Assembly: GCA_017461365.1 (NCBI GenBank)
Contig: JAFTYG010000073.1
Location: 1 to 43,816 of the forward strand
Direction: 5' to 3'
Origin: Clostridia bacterium
GTDB taxonomy: Bacteria > Bacillota > Clostridia > Oscillospirales > CAG-272
Length of the DNA: 43,816 nucleotides
Each line of letters opens with the position of its first letter. Within the stretch, counting starts at the first letter, position 1. Made by a program: the position numbers and the translations under genes. This document shows, piece by piece, positions 7,764 through 16,065 of this stretch. The notes beneath the pieces were generated by a model. The model was not told where the DNA came from. It saw only the letters and a list, made by a program, of their open reading frames with translations, and did not search any database.

Positions 7764-9203
7764 ATGAGATACGAAACAGTTATAGGTCTCGAGGTACACA
7801 TAGAGCTTGCGACCGACTCTAAGATCTTTTGCTCCTGCTCGGCAAAATTCGGAGGCGAGCAGAACGACCACGTCTGCCCCGCCTGTTGCGGTATGCCCGG
7901 TATGCTCCCCATTGTAAACAGACACGTTGTCGATCTCGGTATGGCGGCAGGTATGATGCTCAACTGCGACATCAACCGCACGACTACCTTCGACAAAAAG
8001 AGCTACTACTATCCCGACCTTCCTTGCTCCTATCAGACCACGCAGTGGTTCGCACCTATCTGCGTAAACGGAACCGTGGAGATAGAGACGTCAAAGGGTA
8101 AAAAGAACGTACGTATCAAGCAGATACACATGGAGGAGGATGCAGGTAAGCTCGTTCACGACGATTGGACGAATACCTCTCTTGTTGACTTCAACAGAAC
8201 GAGCGTTCCGCTTATCGAGATCGTGAGCCAGCCCGATCTGTCGAGCGCAGAGGAGGTAGTTGCTTACCTTGAAAGACTCCGTTCGCTTCTTCGCTTTGCA
8301 AAGGTCTCTGAGTGCCGTATGGAGCAGGGCTCTATGCGTTGCGACGTAAACCTGTCTGTACGTCCCGAGGGCAGCACAAAGCTCGGTGTAAGAACCGAAA
8401 TGAAGAATATGAACTCTATCTCCGCTATTACCCGTGCTATCGAATATGAGGTAGCAAGACATATCGACGCTATCGAAAACGGTACCGAGGAGCTTGTTCA
8501 GGAGACAAGACGCTGGGACGACGTAAAGGGTAAGAGCTTTGCAATGAGAAATAAGGAAACTGCGGGCGACTACCGTTATTTCCCCGATCCTAACATTATG
8601 CCCGTTGTCATTGACGACGAGTGGTTTGATTCTGTAAAGAACGCTCTCCCCGAATTCCCCGAGGTCAAGAAGGCGCGTTACATCGACGAGCTTGGACTCG
8701 GTGAGTACGACGCAGACATCCTCACGGGAAGCCGCGCGCTCTGCGACTGCTTTGAAGCGGCTTACGCGAAGTGCGGACTTGCCAAGGAGGTAGCAAACTG
8801 GCTCATTTCCGATTGCATGAACATCCTCAACAAGAAGCAGCTCACCGCCGATATGCTGAATATCAACGGAGACGCGCTTGGCGAGCTTATTGCGCTTGTA
8901 AACGACGGTAAGGTCGGACGCGCAAACGCAAAGAAGATACTTCTTGCGATGTTTGACGATGAGACGATAGCGCCCGCAAAGTATGCCGAGGAGCAGGGCT
9001 TTGTAGTTTCCAACGATACGGGTAAGATCGAGGCGGTCATAAAGGCTGTCGTCGAGGCTGATCCCAAGTCGGTAGCGGACTATAAGGGCGGTAAAGAAAA
9101 AGCGCTGATGGCTCTGTTCGGAAAGTGCATGAAGGAGCTCAAGGGCAACTGCGATCCTCAGGTGCTCAGAACCATCCTTATCGACCATATAAATAAGATA
9201 TGA
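7764..9203 (+). CDS. gatB: Asp/Glu-tRNA(Asn/Gln) amidotransferase subunit B
   Basis: This 479-residue protein has the normal length for GatB, which phosphorylates the side chain of mischarged Asp- or Glu-tRNA and amidates it with ammonia. Hallmarks are intact: YETVIGLEVHIEL at the start, the Cys cluster CSCSAKFGG and CPACCGMPG (zinc-site region), YYYPDLPCSYQ, IHMEEDAGKL, TEMKNMNSISA, and TRRWDDVKGKSFAMRNKE followed by DYRYFPDP. The C-terminal tRNA-binding helical and YqeY-like tail is present (from about residue 300). It begins two bases after gatA and overlaps the next gene by four. Unlike GatA, nothing suggests loss of activity, so it needs an ammonia source. Confidence 0.95.
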   Translation: MRYETVIGLEVHIELATDSKIFCSCSAKFGGEQNDHVCPACCGMPGMLPIVNRHVVDLGMAAGMMLNCDINRTTTFDKKSYYYPDLPCSYQTTQWFAPICVNGTVEIETSKGKKNVRIKQIHMEEDAGKLVHDDWTNTSLVDFNRTSVPLIEIVSQPDLSSAEEVVAYLERLRSLLRFAKVSECRMEQGSMRCDVNLSVRPEGSTKLGVRTEMKNMNSISAITRAIEYEVARHIDAIENGTEELVQETRRWDDVKGKSFAMRNKETAGDYRYFPDPNIMPVVIDDEWFDSVKNALPEFPEVKKARYIDELGLGEYDADILTGSRALCDCFEAAYAKCGLAKEVANWLISDCMNILNKKQLTADMLNINGDALGELIALVNDGKVGRANAKKILLAMFDDETIAPAKYAEEQGFVVSNDTGKIEAVIKAVVEADPKSVADYKGGKEKALMALFGKCMKELKGNCDPQVLRTILIDHINKI

Positions 9204-10267
9204 CAAAGAAGATACTTGTAGTCGCTACGGGCGGAACGATAGGAAGCTCGTTTATCGACGGTGAGCGAAGGCTCAACGCCGATGTGGCAAAAAGTATTCT
9301 TCTCGACAACTTTGCCGAGAGCTCATCACCGTATGCGTCTCTCGGCAAAGCGCTTTTTGCCGACTCTGAGCTGAAATTAAAAACTCTCAGCGAAAATATT
9401 ACGCTCGGGAAGCTTTTTTCTATCGCGGAGCATATAAGAAAGCGCGAAAGAGAAGAGCTTGCGGGCATCATAGTGCTTCACGGAACGGATACGCTTGCAT
9501 TCTCGGCGGCGATGCTTTCTTTGCTTTTCTGCGATATAGATAAGCCGATGATACTCGTTTCGGGCAACTGTCCGCCCGATTATGCCGAAAGTAACGCAAA
9601 CGCGAATTTCAGGGCGGCTGTCGAGCTTATCTGCGGAGGGCTTGCGCCGAATGTGTACGCGGCTTACAGAAATTCGGACGGCAGGATGTATCTGCACCTC
9701 GGAAGTACGCTTTTGCAGTGCGCCGACCGCTCGGAGGATTTCCTGAACGCTTCACGCGAAAAGGTCTTTTTGCTTGACCGAAATAATGAGCTTTTGCCCG
9801 ACGGAAAGGAAAAATGCCGTGAGCTTTCAAATAAACGGCGCACCGATATGGGCGGACTTATGCGAAAGGTAAGGTCGCTCGAACGATGTGTAATGCTTAT
9901 AAGACCATACGTTGGTCTGGATTACAGTATGATCTCGCTCCAAGGCGTTTGCGGAGTCGTACACGGCGTTTACCATTCGGGAACGGTTTGCGTTGATGGC
10001 TCTGACGGGCGCTCCTCCGTCATACGCTTCGGCAAAAGATGTGATGGCTTGGGAATACCTATGTTCATCGCTCCGTGTAAGCTCGACGAAAGCCAATATG
10101 AGAGCGCATATGAAGCCGAGCGTCAAGGACTTGTACCGTTGAATATTACCACCGAGCTCGCATACTGTAAACTGCTTGTCGGTGTTTCTGCGGGACTTTC
10201 TAAACCTGCGCTCAGAGAATTTATGGAAACCGAGATAAACGGAGAATATCTTGATCAAACCGAATAG
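9200..10267 (+). CDS. Asparaginase-fold protein translationally coupled to gatB
   Basis: This 355-residue member of the asparaginase/GatD superfamily has ATGGTIG (residues 9-15, first catalytic Thr13) and HGTDTL (94-99, the Thr96-Asp97 pair). The Lys expected in the flexible region after the first domain aligns with Gln173 (GSTLLQCADRSEDF), so activity could be altered; this alignment is uncertain. It lacks the extra N-terminal domain of archaeal GatD. No signal peptide is seen, so it is cytoplasmic. Its ATG overlaps the gatB stop (ATGA at 9200-9203), and the operon ends at a terminator just after it. Given the GatA defects, it may provide ammonia to GatB. The alternative is an ordinary cytoplasmic asparaginase that happens to share the transcript. 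Confidence 0.8.
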   Translation: MTKKILVVATGGTIGSSFIDGERRLNADVAKSILLDNFAESSSPYASLGKALFADSELKLKTLSENITLGKLFSIAEHIRKREREELAGIIVLHGTDTLAFSAAMLSLLFCDIDKPMILVSGNCPPDYAESNANANFRAAVELICGGLAPNVYAAYRNSDGRMYLHLGSTLLQCADRSEDFLNASREKVFLLDRNNELLPDGKEKCRELSNKRRTDMGGLMRKVRSLERCVMLIRPYVGLDYSMISLQGVCGVVHGVYHSGTVCVDGSDGRSSVIRFGKRCDGLGIPMFIAPCKLDESQYESAYEAERQGLVPLNITTELAYCKLLVGVSAGLSKPALREFMETEINGEYLDQTE

Positions 10268-10271
10268 AACA

Positions 10272-10302
10272 CAAGCCGAGACTCAACCTGAGTCTCGGCT
10301 TG
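10272..10302. terminator. Bidirectional terminator between the gat operon and the GNAT-like gene
   Basis: A perfect 14-bp stem (10272-10285 with 10289-10302) with a three-base loop is followed by ATTTTATT. It closes the plus-strand operon and lies just past the stop of the converging minus-strand gene. Confidence 0.9.
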
Positions 10303-10305
10303 ATT

Positions 10306-11211
10306 TTATTCCATTATAAACACACCGCGTCCCCAACCGAGCTTTTCGCCTCTCCTAATTCTTTCGGCATAGGCGCGGCGGAGCGAGGAATTCTGAGGAA
10401 GCGCGTCCACGTCTCCCGTGTACATCATGTCAAACAGACGCCACGCTTCTTTGTAATCGGCATATTCACCCGTTTCAACTATTTTAAAATCCTTGATAAA
10501 TGCATACAAATTGGACTTTTCTGTGAGCACCGTTAAATTCCAAGGATCAAGAAGCCATGAGCTGCAGAAAAATATGGCAGGCTTTATTTCAAAATATTCA
10601 CCGAAGAATTCACGCGCTCGGCGGTAGGATTTGAGAACCTCATCATGGTCGAGCCGTCCGCCCGTACGTGGGATGTGAGTGTTAAGCCCTATGCTGTCGG
10701 CGGAGAGCTTTACGCCGTTGTATTCACACTCAAAGCCGAGCGGCTTTTTGTCAAATTGCAGTCTGCCGAAGGCAAAGCGGTCAAGCCTGAAAAATCCCGC
10801 ATACCAAGAGGCAACAAAGGTGCCCACAACGCCGTACACGTCGATACATTCATAGAGCTTGTAGCGAAGATCGGAAAGCGAGTCGTAAAATATAGCTTCG
10901 TCTATACCAAGCTCGGCGTAACGTTTTTTGAGACGCGGGGCCATACAGATAAACAGAAGCATAGCTCCCGTGTATTCGTGGATACCCGCCTTTTCGGAGA
11001 TAAGCTTCATTTTGTCTATCATTTCGATGTAGTTACATCTTTCATTTTCGTCATATTGTAGAAGAAGCTGTGAAAAGTCATCGTAAACGGATGGCGCAAG
11101 CAGCTTTTCAAGAGCATCGGTAAGTACCTTCGCAGCATCCTCGGGAAAGGACAGCTTGCAGAGTAGATCGGAAGCCTCCGCGCGTATATAAGATGGAGTA
11201 AGCATAGACAT
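10306..11211 (-). CDS. GNAT-like acyltransferase-domain protein (NAT_N + GNAT_C type)
   Basis: This 301-residue protein has a helical N-terminal half (about 1-125) and a beta-rich C-terminal half. The C-terminal signature includes FGRLQFDKKP, LNTHIPRTGGRLD, SYRRAREFF and FFCSSWLLDP. This two-domain layout matches a group of Firmicutes proteins annotated as putative acyltransferases with a GNAT-like C-terminal domain (DUF5596 group). The substrate is unknown. The gene stands alone, converging on the gat operon and divergent from spoVT. An upstream start is not needed: the ATG at 11211 follows AAGTGAGGTC. Confidence 0.65.
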   Translation of the reverse strand: MSMLTPSYIRAEASDLLCKLSFPEDAAKVLTDALEKLLAPSVYDDFSQLLLQYDENERCNYIEMIDKMKLISEKAGIHEYTGAMLLFICMAPRLKKRYAELGIDEAIFYDSLSDLRYKLYECIDVYGVVGTFVASWYAGFFRLDRFAFGRLQFDKKPLGFECEYNGVKLSADSIGLNTHIPRTGGRLDHDEVLKSYRRAREFFGEYFEIKPAIFFCSSWLLDPWNLTVLTEKSNLYAFIKDFKIVETGEYADYKEAWRLFDMMYTGDVDALPQNSSLRRAYAERIRRGEKLGWGRGVFIME

Positions 11212-11410
11212 GACCTCACTTTCGTTGTTTTACCAAATTATATATCATTTTCCACTATTTGTCAAGAGCTTTTACAAGGCATAGAGAAAAATATTTGCAA
11301 TCGGTAAATACAGCTTCATCTGCAAATTTTGCCAAATAAATTTTGGATATTTCCACCTATGAGTACAAATAATATCCTTGAAACACAAAATGTTTTTCAA
11401 GGAGAAATAA

Positions 11411-11968
11411 ATGAAAGCAACTGGAATAGTAAGAAGGATCGACGATCTTGGCAGAGTCGTTATCCCTAAGGAAATAAGAAGAACAATGCGTATCCGCGAG
11501 GGCGATCCGCTTGAAATATATACCGACCGAGAGGGAGAGGTGATCTTCAAGAAATATTCTCCCATAGGCGAGCTTTCGGCGTTTGCCTCTCAGTATGCCG
11601 AGACACTCTACAAGACCTGTAATATGTCGGTGATAATAAGCGACAGGGATGCTGTTATAGCCTCGGCGGGAGTGTCAAAAAAGGAATACACCGAAAAGAA
11701 GCTCTCGGACGGACTTGAAAACGTCATAGAGAGCAGAGGAATGTATATATGGAGAGAGGGCGGGGAAAGATACTCCGCTATTATGGACGGGGGATCACAT
11801 TACGTTAGCTGTGCTATGCCTATAATCAGCGAGGGGGACGTTGTCGGCTGTGTGGCATCACTTTCAGATATGGCCTCGGATAGAGCCAAGGATGCCGCAT
11901 CTACCGAAATAGAATCAAAGCTAATTATGACAGCCGCAAGCTTTTTAGGCAGACAGATGGAGTCGTAA
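11411..11968 (+). CDS. spoVT: Stage V sporulation protein T, AbrB-family regulator
   Basis: At 185 residues it is close to the usual 178 of SpoVT. The N-terminal swapped-hairpin AbrB domain reads MKATGIVRRIDDLGRVVIPK and continues EIRRTMRIREGDPLEIY (residues 1-38). The C-terminal part (about 55-180) is the GAF domain of SpoVT, with HYVSCAMPI and GDVVGCVASLSD. SpoVT tunes sigma-G-dependent gene expression in the forespore, so the organism is probably a spore former. It is preceded by CAAGGAG and followed directly by a terminator, so it is monocistronic. No clear sigma-A promoter is seen, which would be compatible with forespore-specific expression. Confidence 0.9.
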   Translation: MKATGIVRRIDDLGRVVIPKEIRRTMRIREGDPLEIYTDREGEVIFKKYSPIGELSAFASQYAETLYKTCNMSVIISDRDAVIASAGVSKKEYTEKKLSDGLENVIESRGMYIWREGGERYSAIMDGGSHYVSCAMPIISEGDVVGCVASLSDMASDRAKDAASTEIESKLIMTAASFLGRQMES

Positions 11969-11972
11969 AAGA

Positions 11973-12012
11973 AAAGAGCTGTTGCAAATGCTGTATGTTC
12001 AGTATTTGTGCA
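11973..12012 (+). terminator. Terminator after spoVT
   Basis: AAAGAGCTG pairs with CAGCTCTTT, extended inward by a second stem (GCAAATGCTG with CAGTATTTG), and is followed by a T-run around 12008-12013. It starts just after the spoVT stop. Confidence 0.8.
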
Positions 12013-12055
12013 GCTCTTTTTTCTATTGACATAATAATTAGATTATGTTAAAATA

Positions 12056-12481
12056 TTACTGTGTTTTCTGCCCGTCAAGAAAGATCTCAATATTTTTTAC
12101 TGTGACGGGAGAGAGAAAATGCTCTATCTGTTCTATCTCCGAAAGCTTGCTATCCTCTCCGTTTATGCGTTCCAAAAGACGCTTTACGGTATCGTGACGC
12201 CAGAGAAGAAACGCGCCCGTTCTCTTGCCCTCGTCCGTGAGAGTGATAAAGCCGTACCGCTCAAATTCTATAAGTCCGCGTTGCTTTAGCTGTTCAGCCA
12301 TTCTAGACACGGCGGAGGGCGTGACGTGCAGATGCGCGGCAAGATTGTTTACTCTTATTGCATCCGAGGAAAGTCGGTATATCATTTCGACGTAGTCCTC
12401 CATTGACGCAGAAAGATCTGTGCCGTTTTTGTCTGCAAGCATATATCCGTACTGTGTTCTGAAATCGTTTGTTTTGTCCAT
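12056..12481 (-). CDS. DtxR/MntR-family metal-dependent regulator
   Basis: This 141-residue protein has an N-terminal winged helix: SMEDYVEMIYRLS, then VNNLAAHLHVTPSAVSRM (the recognition helix) and the wing FERYGFITLTDEG. A dimerisation region follows that contains the metal-ligand type motif RHDTVKRLLERI and EIEQIEHFLSP. It lacks the SH3-like third domain of classic DtxR, which is usual for MntR-size members. Such proteins repress Mn or Fe uptake genes when metal is bound. It is divergent from feoA across 90 bases that hold a dyad, so it probably controls feoA and itself. Manganese versus iron cannot be decided. Confidence 0.88.
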   Translation of the reverse strand: MDKTNDFRTQYGYMLADKNGTDLSASMEDYVEMIYRLSSDAIRVNNLAAHLHVTPSAVSRMAEQLKQRGLIEFERYGFITLTDEGKRTGAFLLWRHDTVKRLLERINGEDSKLSEIEQIEHFLSPVTVKNIEIFLDGQKTQ

Positions 12482-12510
12482 ACTCTCACCTTTCTTGATC
12501 TCAATTCATA

Positions 12511-12547
12511 TATTGATACAAGGAAACATTGTTTCTGTATGTTAAAT
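12511..12547. promoter_or_regulatory. Candidate operator between the DtxR-type regulator and feoA
   Basis: An imperfect inverted repeat centres on GGAAACATTGTTTC (12522-12535), flanked by ATACA on the left (12516-12520) and TGTAT on the right (12536-12540). A second pair, TATTGAT (12511-12517) and ATCAATA, lies outside. The placement in the divergent intergenic region fits a metal-regulator site, but it does not match a published box that I know exactly. Confidence 0.4.
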
Positions 12548-12571
12548 CAATATGAGAGGTGACGTTTTTTT

Positions 12572-12820
12572 ATGACAGAAATAAGAGCTCTCGGCGGGCT
12601 CTCGCGCGGAGAGGAGATATACGTTTTCGATATATGCGGAGACACGGAGCTCTGCGAAAAGCTCAGAGGGATCGGCATAAACGTCGGAACAAAAATAAAA
12701 TGCGTTCTTATAAGTCCGTTCGGTGATCCAAAGGCATATGATATATGCGGTTCGGTGATAGTTTTAAGGAGAGCCGACGCCGACTGTATTTTGGGAGCTG
12801 CGCCCGAGCAAGCATTATAA
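12572..12820 (+). CDS. feoA: FeoA-domain protein
   Basis: This 82-residue protein has the SH3-like FeoA pattern: an opening segment (TEIRALGGLSRGEE), CEKLRGIGINVGTKIKC and a final VIVLRRADADCI strand. FeoA is a small cytoplasmic partner of the FeoB ferrous-iron transporter. No feoB follows here; the next gene, 19 bases on, is a metallophosphoesterase, so this is a standalone or regulatory FeoA-domain protein. Divergence from a DtxR/MntR-type gene supports a role in metal homeostasis. Confidence 0.8.
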   Translation: MTEIRALGGLSRGEEIYVFDICGDTELCEKLRGIGINVGTKIKCVLISPFGDPKAYDICGSVIVLRRADADCILGAAPEQAL

Positions 12821-12839
12821 TGTCAGGAAAGGTATCAAA

Positions 12840-13589
12840 ATGAAAAAAACGGTATATGAAATAAAGAGTAATAAATTTCAAAGACAGCTTTGTATGGCGG
12901 TGGTGTCCGACCTTCACGGCGGCGATCCTACGGCTGTTTTGAAAATGCTCGAAGCTGAACGCCCCGATTACATACTTTGTCCCGGGGATATTTTTGAGCG
13001 TCTTGACGGCTCGGACAGCGATATATACCGTAATGGGCTCTGCTTGCTTTCCGAGGCTTCCCGTATAGCTCCCGTTTTCTATTCGACGGGAAATCATGAG
13101 GACGGCGGTGTGCGTTCGTGGAGCCGTTCGTGGGAGAGCAGAGTGAAGAAAAGGGAATATCACGAAAGGTGTCGCAACGATATAGAAAAAAGCGGCGCTG
13201 TGCTTCTTGAGGATTCCTTTGTTCTCAAGCACGGAATTGCTTTTGGCGGACTTTTGTCAGGTATAATTAACGAGGGCGGTGCGCCTGAGCTTTCGTGGCT
13301 TGATGAATTTTGCGCTGTGGACGCGCCTAAGATACTCCTTTGCCATCATCCCGAATATTACGAAAAGTATCTTAAAGATAAAAATATCGATCTCATCGTA
13401 AGCGGTCACGCCCACGGAGGTCAATGGAGATTTTTCGGTCGAGGTGTGTTTGCCCCCGGGCAGGGAATATTCCCGAAATACACCTACGGCGTACATGACG
13501 GACGGCTTGTTATCAGCACAGGCTTGAAGGTCAGCGCTATACCGAGATTTTTCAATCCGACAGAGGTTGTATTTGTGAAGTTAGTTTGA
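12840..13589 (+). CDS. Calcineurin-like metallophosphoesterase
   Basis: This 249-residue protein shows the complete two-metal motif set: SDLHGGD (23-29), PGD (48-50), GNHED (84-88), CHHPE (168-172) and SGHAHGGQ (188-195). It is related to the YkuE/YaeI group, but no signal peptide or N-terminal membrane helix is seen, so it is probably cytoplasmic. The substrate (lipid phosphate, nucleotide or other) is unknown. It follows feoA by 19 bases with AGGAAAGG as ribosome-binding site and probably shares its transcript, hinting at metal-responsive expression. Confidence 0.85.
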   Translation: MKKTVYEIKSNKFQRQLCMAVVSDLHGGDPTAVLKMLEAERPDYILCPGDIFERLDGSDSDIYRNGLCLLSEASRIAPVFYSTGNHEDGGVRSWSRSWESRVKKREYHERCRNDIEKSGAVLLEDSFVLKHGIAFGGLLSGIINEGGAPELSWLDEFCAVDAPKILLCHHPEYYEKYLKDKNIDLIVSGHAHGGQWRFFGRGVFAPGQGIFPKYTYGVHDGRLVISTGLKVSAIPRFFNPTEVVFVKLV

Positions 13590-13600
13590 ATGGGTTTTTT

Positions 13601-13911
13601 GCTACTTTTCTTTTGAAAAAGAAAAGTAGCGCAAAAGAAAACATTGCAATTTAGGATTTAATGCTATCCGGTTGTTTGAGTGGATATTTTTTAGGATGTA
13701 AAAATCGGTCGGACGGCTGCTGCGCCACCGACCGATTTTAATTTAATTAAATTCGCCGTAGGCGAAACAAAACCTCTCGGTAGCGATAGCTGTCCGAGAG
13801 GTTTTTACATTATCAAAATAAACAAATTTAGTCCGAAGAATGGGATAACAAAAGAAAATATTTTTGCAATGCTTTCTTTTGGTTACTTTTCTTTCGCGAA
13901 AGAAAAGTAAC
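13601..13911. repeat. Foldback element with hairpin-forming terminal inverted repeats
   Basis: The 340-base gap between the phosphoesterase gene and icd is a structured, non-coding element. The left end 13601-13649 is a hairpin (13601-13614 with 13617-13630) followed by CAAAAGAAAACATTGCAA. The right end 13864-13911 is its inverted copy with few mismatches: TTGCAATGCTTTCTTTTG followed by a hairpin with GTTACTTTTC arms. Two more stems lie inside: 13701-13712 with 13728-13739, and 13769-13780 with 13794-13805. A small stem sits at 13752-13766. It has no ORF, so it is MITE-like. The inner stems with T-tails could also terminate transcription of the flanking converging genes. Confidence 0.75.
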
Positions 13912-13929
13912 ACGCATCCCCCCGCGTCC

Positions 13930-15144
13930 TTACGCTAATTTCGCTTCAAGTCTTTCTCTGATAGCCTTGATGAAGCCGATGGAGTTGACAGCGGTAGCGG
14001 TGTATCCCTCGCTTACGAGACCGACGAGGTCTTTTGTCATAATACCGTCGTTAAGGGTATCGATACAAGCCTCTTCAAGCTTATTTGCGAAATCGACAAG
14101 CTCGGGCAGCTCATCGAGCTCGCCTCTCTTGCGGAGAGCGCCCGACCATGCGTAGATAGTAGCCATGGGGTTTGTGGAGGTGTCCTCGCCCTTGAGATAA
14201 CGGTAGTAGTGGCGCGTTACAGTGCCGTGAGCCGCCTCGTACTCGTACTTTCCGTCGGGAGAAACGAGAACAGAGGTCATCATAGCAAGTGAACCGAAGG
14301 CTGTGGATACCATATCGGACATAACGTCGCCGTCATAGTTCTTACAAGCCCAGATATAACCGCCCTCGCTTCTGATAACACGGGCAACAGCATCGTCGAT
14401 AAGGGTGTAGAAGTATGTAATGCCCGCCTCGTCAAACTTCTCCTTGTATTCGTTGTCGAATATCTCCTGGAAGGTCAGCTTGAATGTCTGATCGTATTTC
14501 TTGGAAATGGTGTCCTTTGTAGCGAACCACAGATCCTGCTTTGTGTCGAGAGCGTACTGGAAGCAGGAATGAGCGAAGGAGCGGATAGAGCTGTCCTTGT
14601 TGTACTGTCCCTGAAGAACTCCGCCGCACTCAAAGTCGTAAATGGTCTCTCTGAACTCTGTGCCGTCCTTAGAAGTGAAGAGAAGCTCAGCCTTACCCTC
14701 GGAGGGTACGCGGTATTCCGTAGCCTTGTAAACGTCGCCGTAAGCGTGACGCGCGATGGTGATAGGCTTCTTCCAATTGCGTACAGCAGGCTTTATCGAG
14801 TCGATAAGTATGGGAGCGCGGAATACTGTGCCGTCGAGAATTGCGCGGATAGTGCCGTTGGGGCTCTTCCACATCTCGGAGAGGTTGTATTCCTCAACTC
14901 TCTGCTTGTTGGGGGTGATAGTAGCGCACTTTACCGCAACGCCGTACTTGAGGGTAGCATTCGCGCTGTCCACGGTTACTTGGTCTTTTGTCTTTTCTCT
15001 TTCAACAAGACCGAGATCGTAGTATTCTGTTTTCAGATCGACGAAGGGGAGCAGAAGCTCATCCTTGATCATCTGCCACAGAATTCTTGTCATTTCGTCC
15101 CCGTCCATTTCAACGAGGGGCGTTTTCATTTGGATTTTTTTCAT
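13930..15144 (-). CDS. icd: NADP-dependent isocitrate dehydrogenase, eukaryotic-type
   Basis: This 404-residue enzyme converts isocitrate to 2-oxoglutarate. Sequence such as [12 protein letters not shown] near the start, [40 protein letters not shown] and [11 protein letters not shown] marks the homodimeric, eukaryote-like NADP subfamily rather than the E. coli type. I place the start at 15144, not 15150. The Shine-Dalgarno GGAGGT (15152-15157) is one base from the first ATG but seven from the second. It follows the TIM-barrel isomerase by 74 bases and the aconitase-like gene, so it probably supplies 2-oxoglutarate for glutamate in an incomplete oxidative branch. Confidence 0.93.
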   Translation of the reverse strand: MKKIQMKTPLVEMDGDEMTRILWQMIKDELLLPFVDLKTEYYDLGLVEREKTKDQVTVDSANATLKYGVAVKCATITPNKQRVEEYNLSEMWKSPNGTIRAILDGTVFRAPILIDSIKPAVRNWKKPITIARHAYGDVYKATEYRVPSEGKAELLFTSKDGTEFRETIYDFECGGVLQGQYNKDSSIRSFAHSCFQYALDTKQDLWFATKDTISKKYDQTFKLTFQEIFDNEYKEKFDEAGITYFYTLIDDAVARVIRSEGGYIWACKNYDGDVMSDMVSTAFGSLAMMTSVLVSPDGKYEYEAAHGTVTRHYYRYLKGEDTSTNPMATIYAWSGALRKRGELDELPELVDFANKLEEACIDTLNDGIMTKDLVGLVSEGYTATAVNSIGFIKAIRERLEAKLA

Positions 15145-15218
15145 GTTCATTACCTCCGAACTATTTGAAAAAATTTATTATCAACATCCCTCAGAAAAGA
15201 GAGGGAGTATGACCAACG

Positions 15219-16043
15219 TTACATAGCTATCGCCTTTTTTATCTTTTCGTAGGCAACAGCCATAAATTCCTCTAATGTCATCTTGCCGTATCCGAACGGC
15301 TCGTTCTCAGGACGGCTCGCATATGCAAGCTCGCTCATAAGTACGCCGTTGTATCCCGTCTTTCTTATGCGCTCCATGATATTGTGCCAATCGGCAATGC
15401 CGTCGGTGGGCATAAGATGAAGATCGTCGTGAAAGGTTATCTCGTCACCTCTTACGCCGAGGTTATCATTGAAATGAGTGTGGCAGAGCTTCTCTCCGTA
15501 GAGCGCAAGCATATCTCTGTGCTCGTTGTAGCACATCTCATGTCCCGTGTCGAGACAGAAGCCGACGGACGGCTCATTCCAAAAGCGCTTCATTATCGCC
15601 GCAAGATATTCCTCACCCTCGACGTTCTCAAAGCCGAGACGGACGCCGAGCTTGTTTGCCGCCTCGATGACACGCGCGTAATTGTCAAGACCTACCTCGG
15701 TCGGGTTGTGATCCTTGAAGCCTATGAATGGGTGAATGACCATAACGGGAATGTCGAAGCGTGCGCAATCCTTAACGCACTCAATAAGAGAGTTAGTGAC
15801 AAACTCTCCCGCCTCGCCGCCTTCCCAAAGATACCTTACCTTGTAGTCTCCGCTGAAAGGTGAGTGGATGGACTGCTGAAAGAGTCCGAGCCTTGCCGCC
15901 TCATTGGCGATCTCCTCGGTGCGCTCGGGCATCCAACCTGTAAAGAATGCCTCAAAGCCTACGTTTTTCATTATCTTCATCTGCTCAATGGTGTCAACAC
16001 CGGTATTTCCCATTGTAGCAAGACCGAGCTTCTGTTCTGACAT
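15219..16043 (-). CDS. Sugar phosphate isomerase/epimerase, AP-endonuclease 2-like TIM barrel
   Basis: This 274-residue protein has the xylose-isomerase-like TIM-barrel pattern with metal ligands visible as E in LGFENVEGE, D and H in CLDTGHEM, H in THFNDN, and E near the C terminus (SELAY). Family members isomerise or epimerise sugars, sugar phosphates or inositol derivatives; the substrate here is unknown. It sits between an aconitase-family hydratase (22 bases upstream) and icd. That setting for a sugar isomerase is odd, and it may act on a hydroxy-acid metabolite or simply share the transcript. No signal peptide is seen. Confidence 0.8.
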   Translation of the reverse strand: MSEQKLGLATMGNTGVDTIEQMKIMKNVGFEAFFTGWMPERTEEIANEAARLGLFQQSIHSPFSGDYKVRYLWEGGEAGEFVTNSLIECVKDCARFDIPVMVIHPFIGFKDHNPTEVGLDNYARVIEAANKLGVRLGFENVEGEEYLAAIMKRFWNEPSVGFCLDTGHEMCYNEHRDMLALYGEKLCHTHFNDNLGVRGDEITFHDDLHLMPTDGIADWHNIMERIRKTGYNGVLMSELAYASRPENEPFGYGKMTLEEFMAVAYEKIKKAIAM

Positions 16044-16065
16044 GATCTTCTCCTTAGATTTGGAT

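Noticed and set aside
9200-10267. Naming this protein GatD
   Set aside because: It lacks the GatD N-terminal domain and the Lys position is uncertain. Only the superfamily is supported; the functional analogy is inference.
10645-11061. Plus-strand open frame of 138 codons
   Set aside because: It is antisense to the GNAT-like gene, has no ribosome-binding site and no recognisable protein pattern.
13601-13911. CRISPR array
   Set aside because: The repeated units are inverted, not direct, there are only two copies and no spacer series or cas genes occur.
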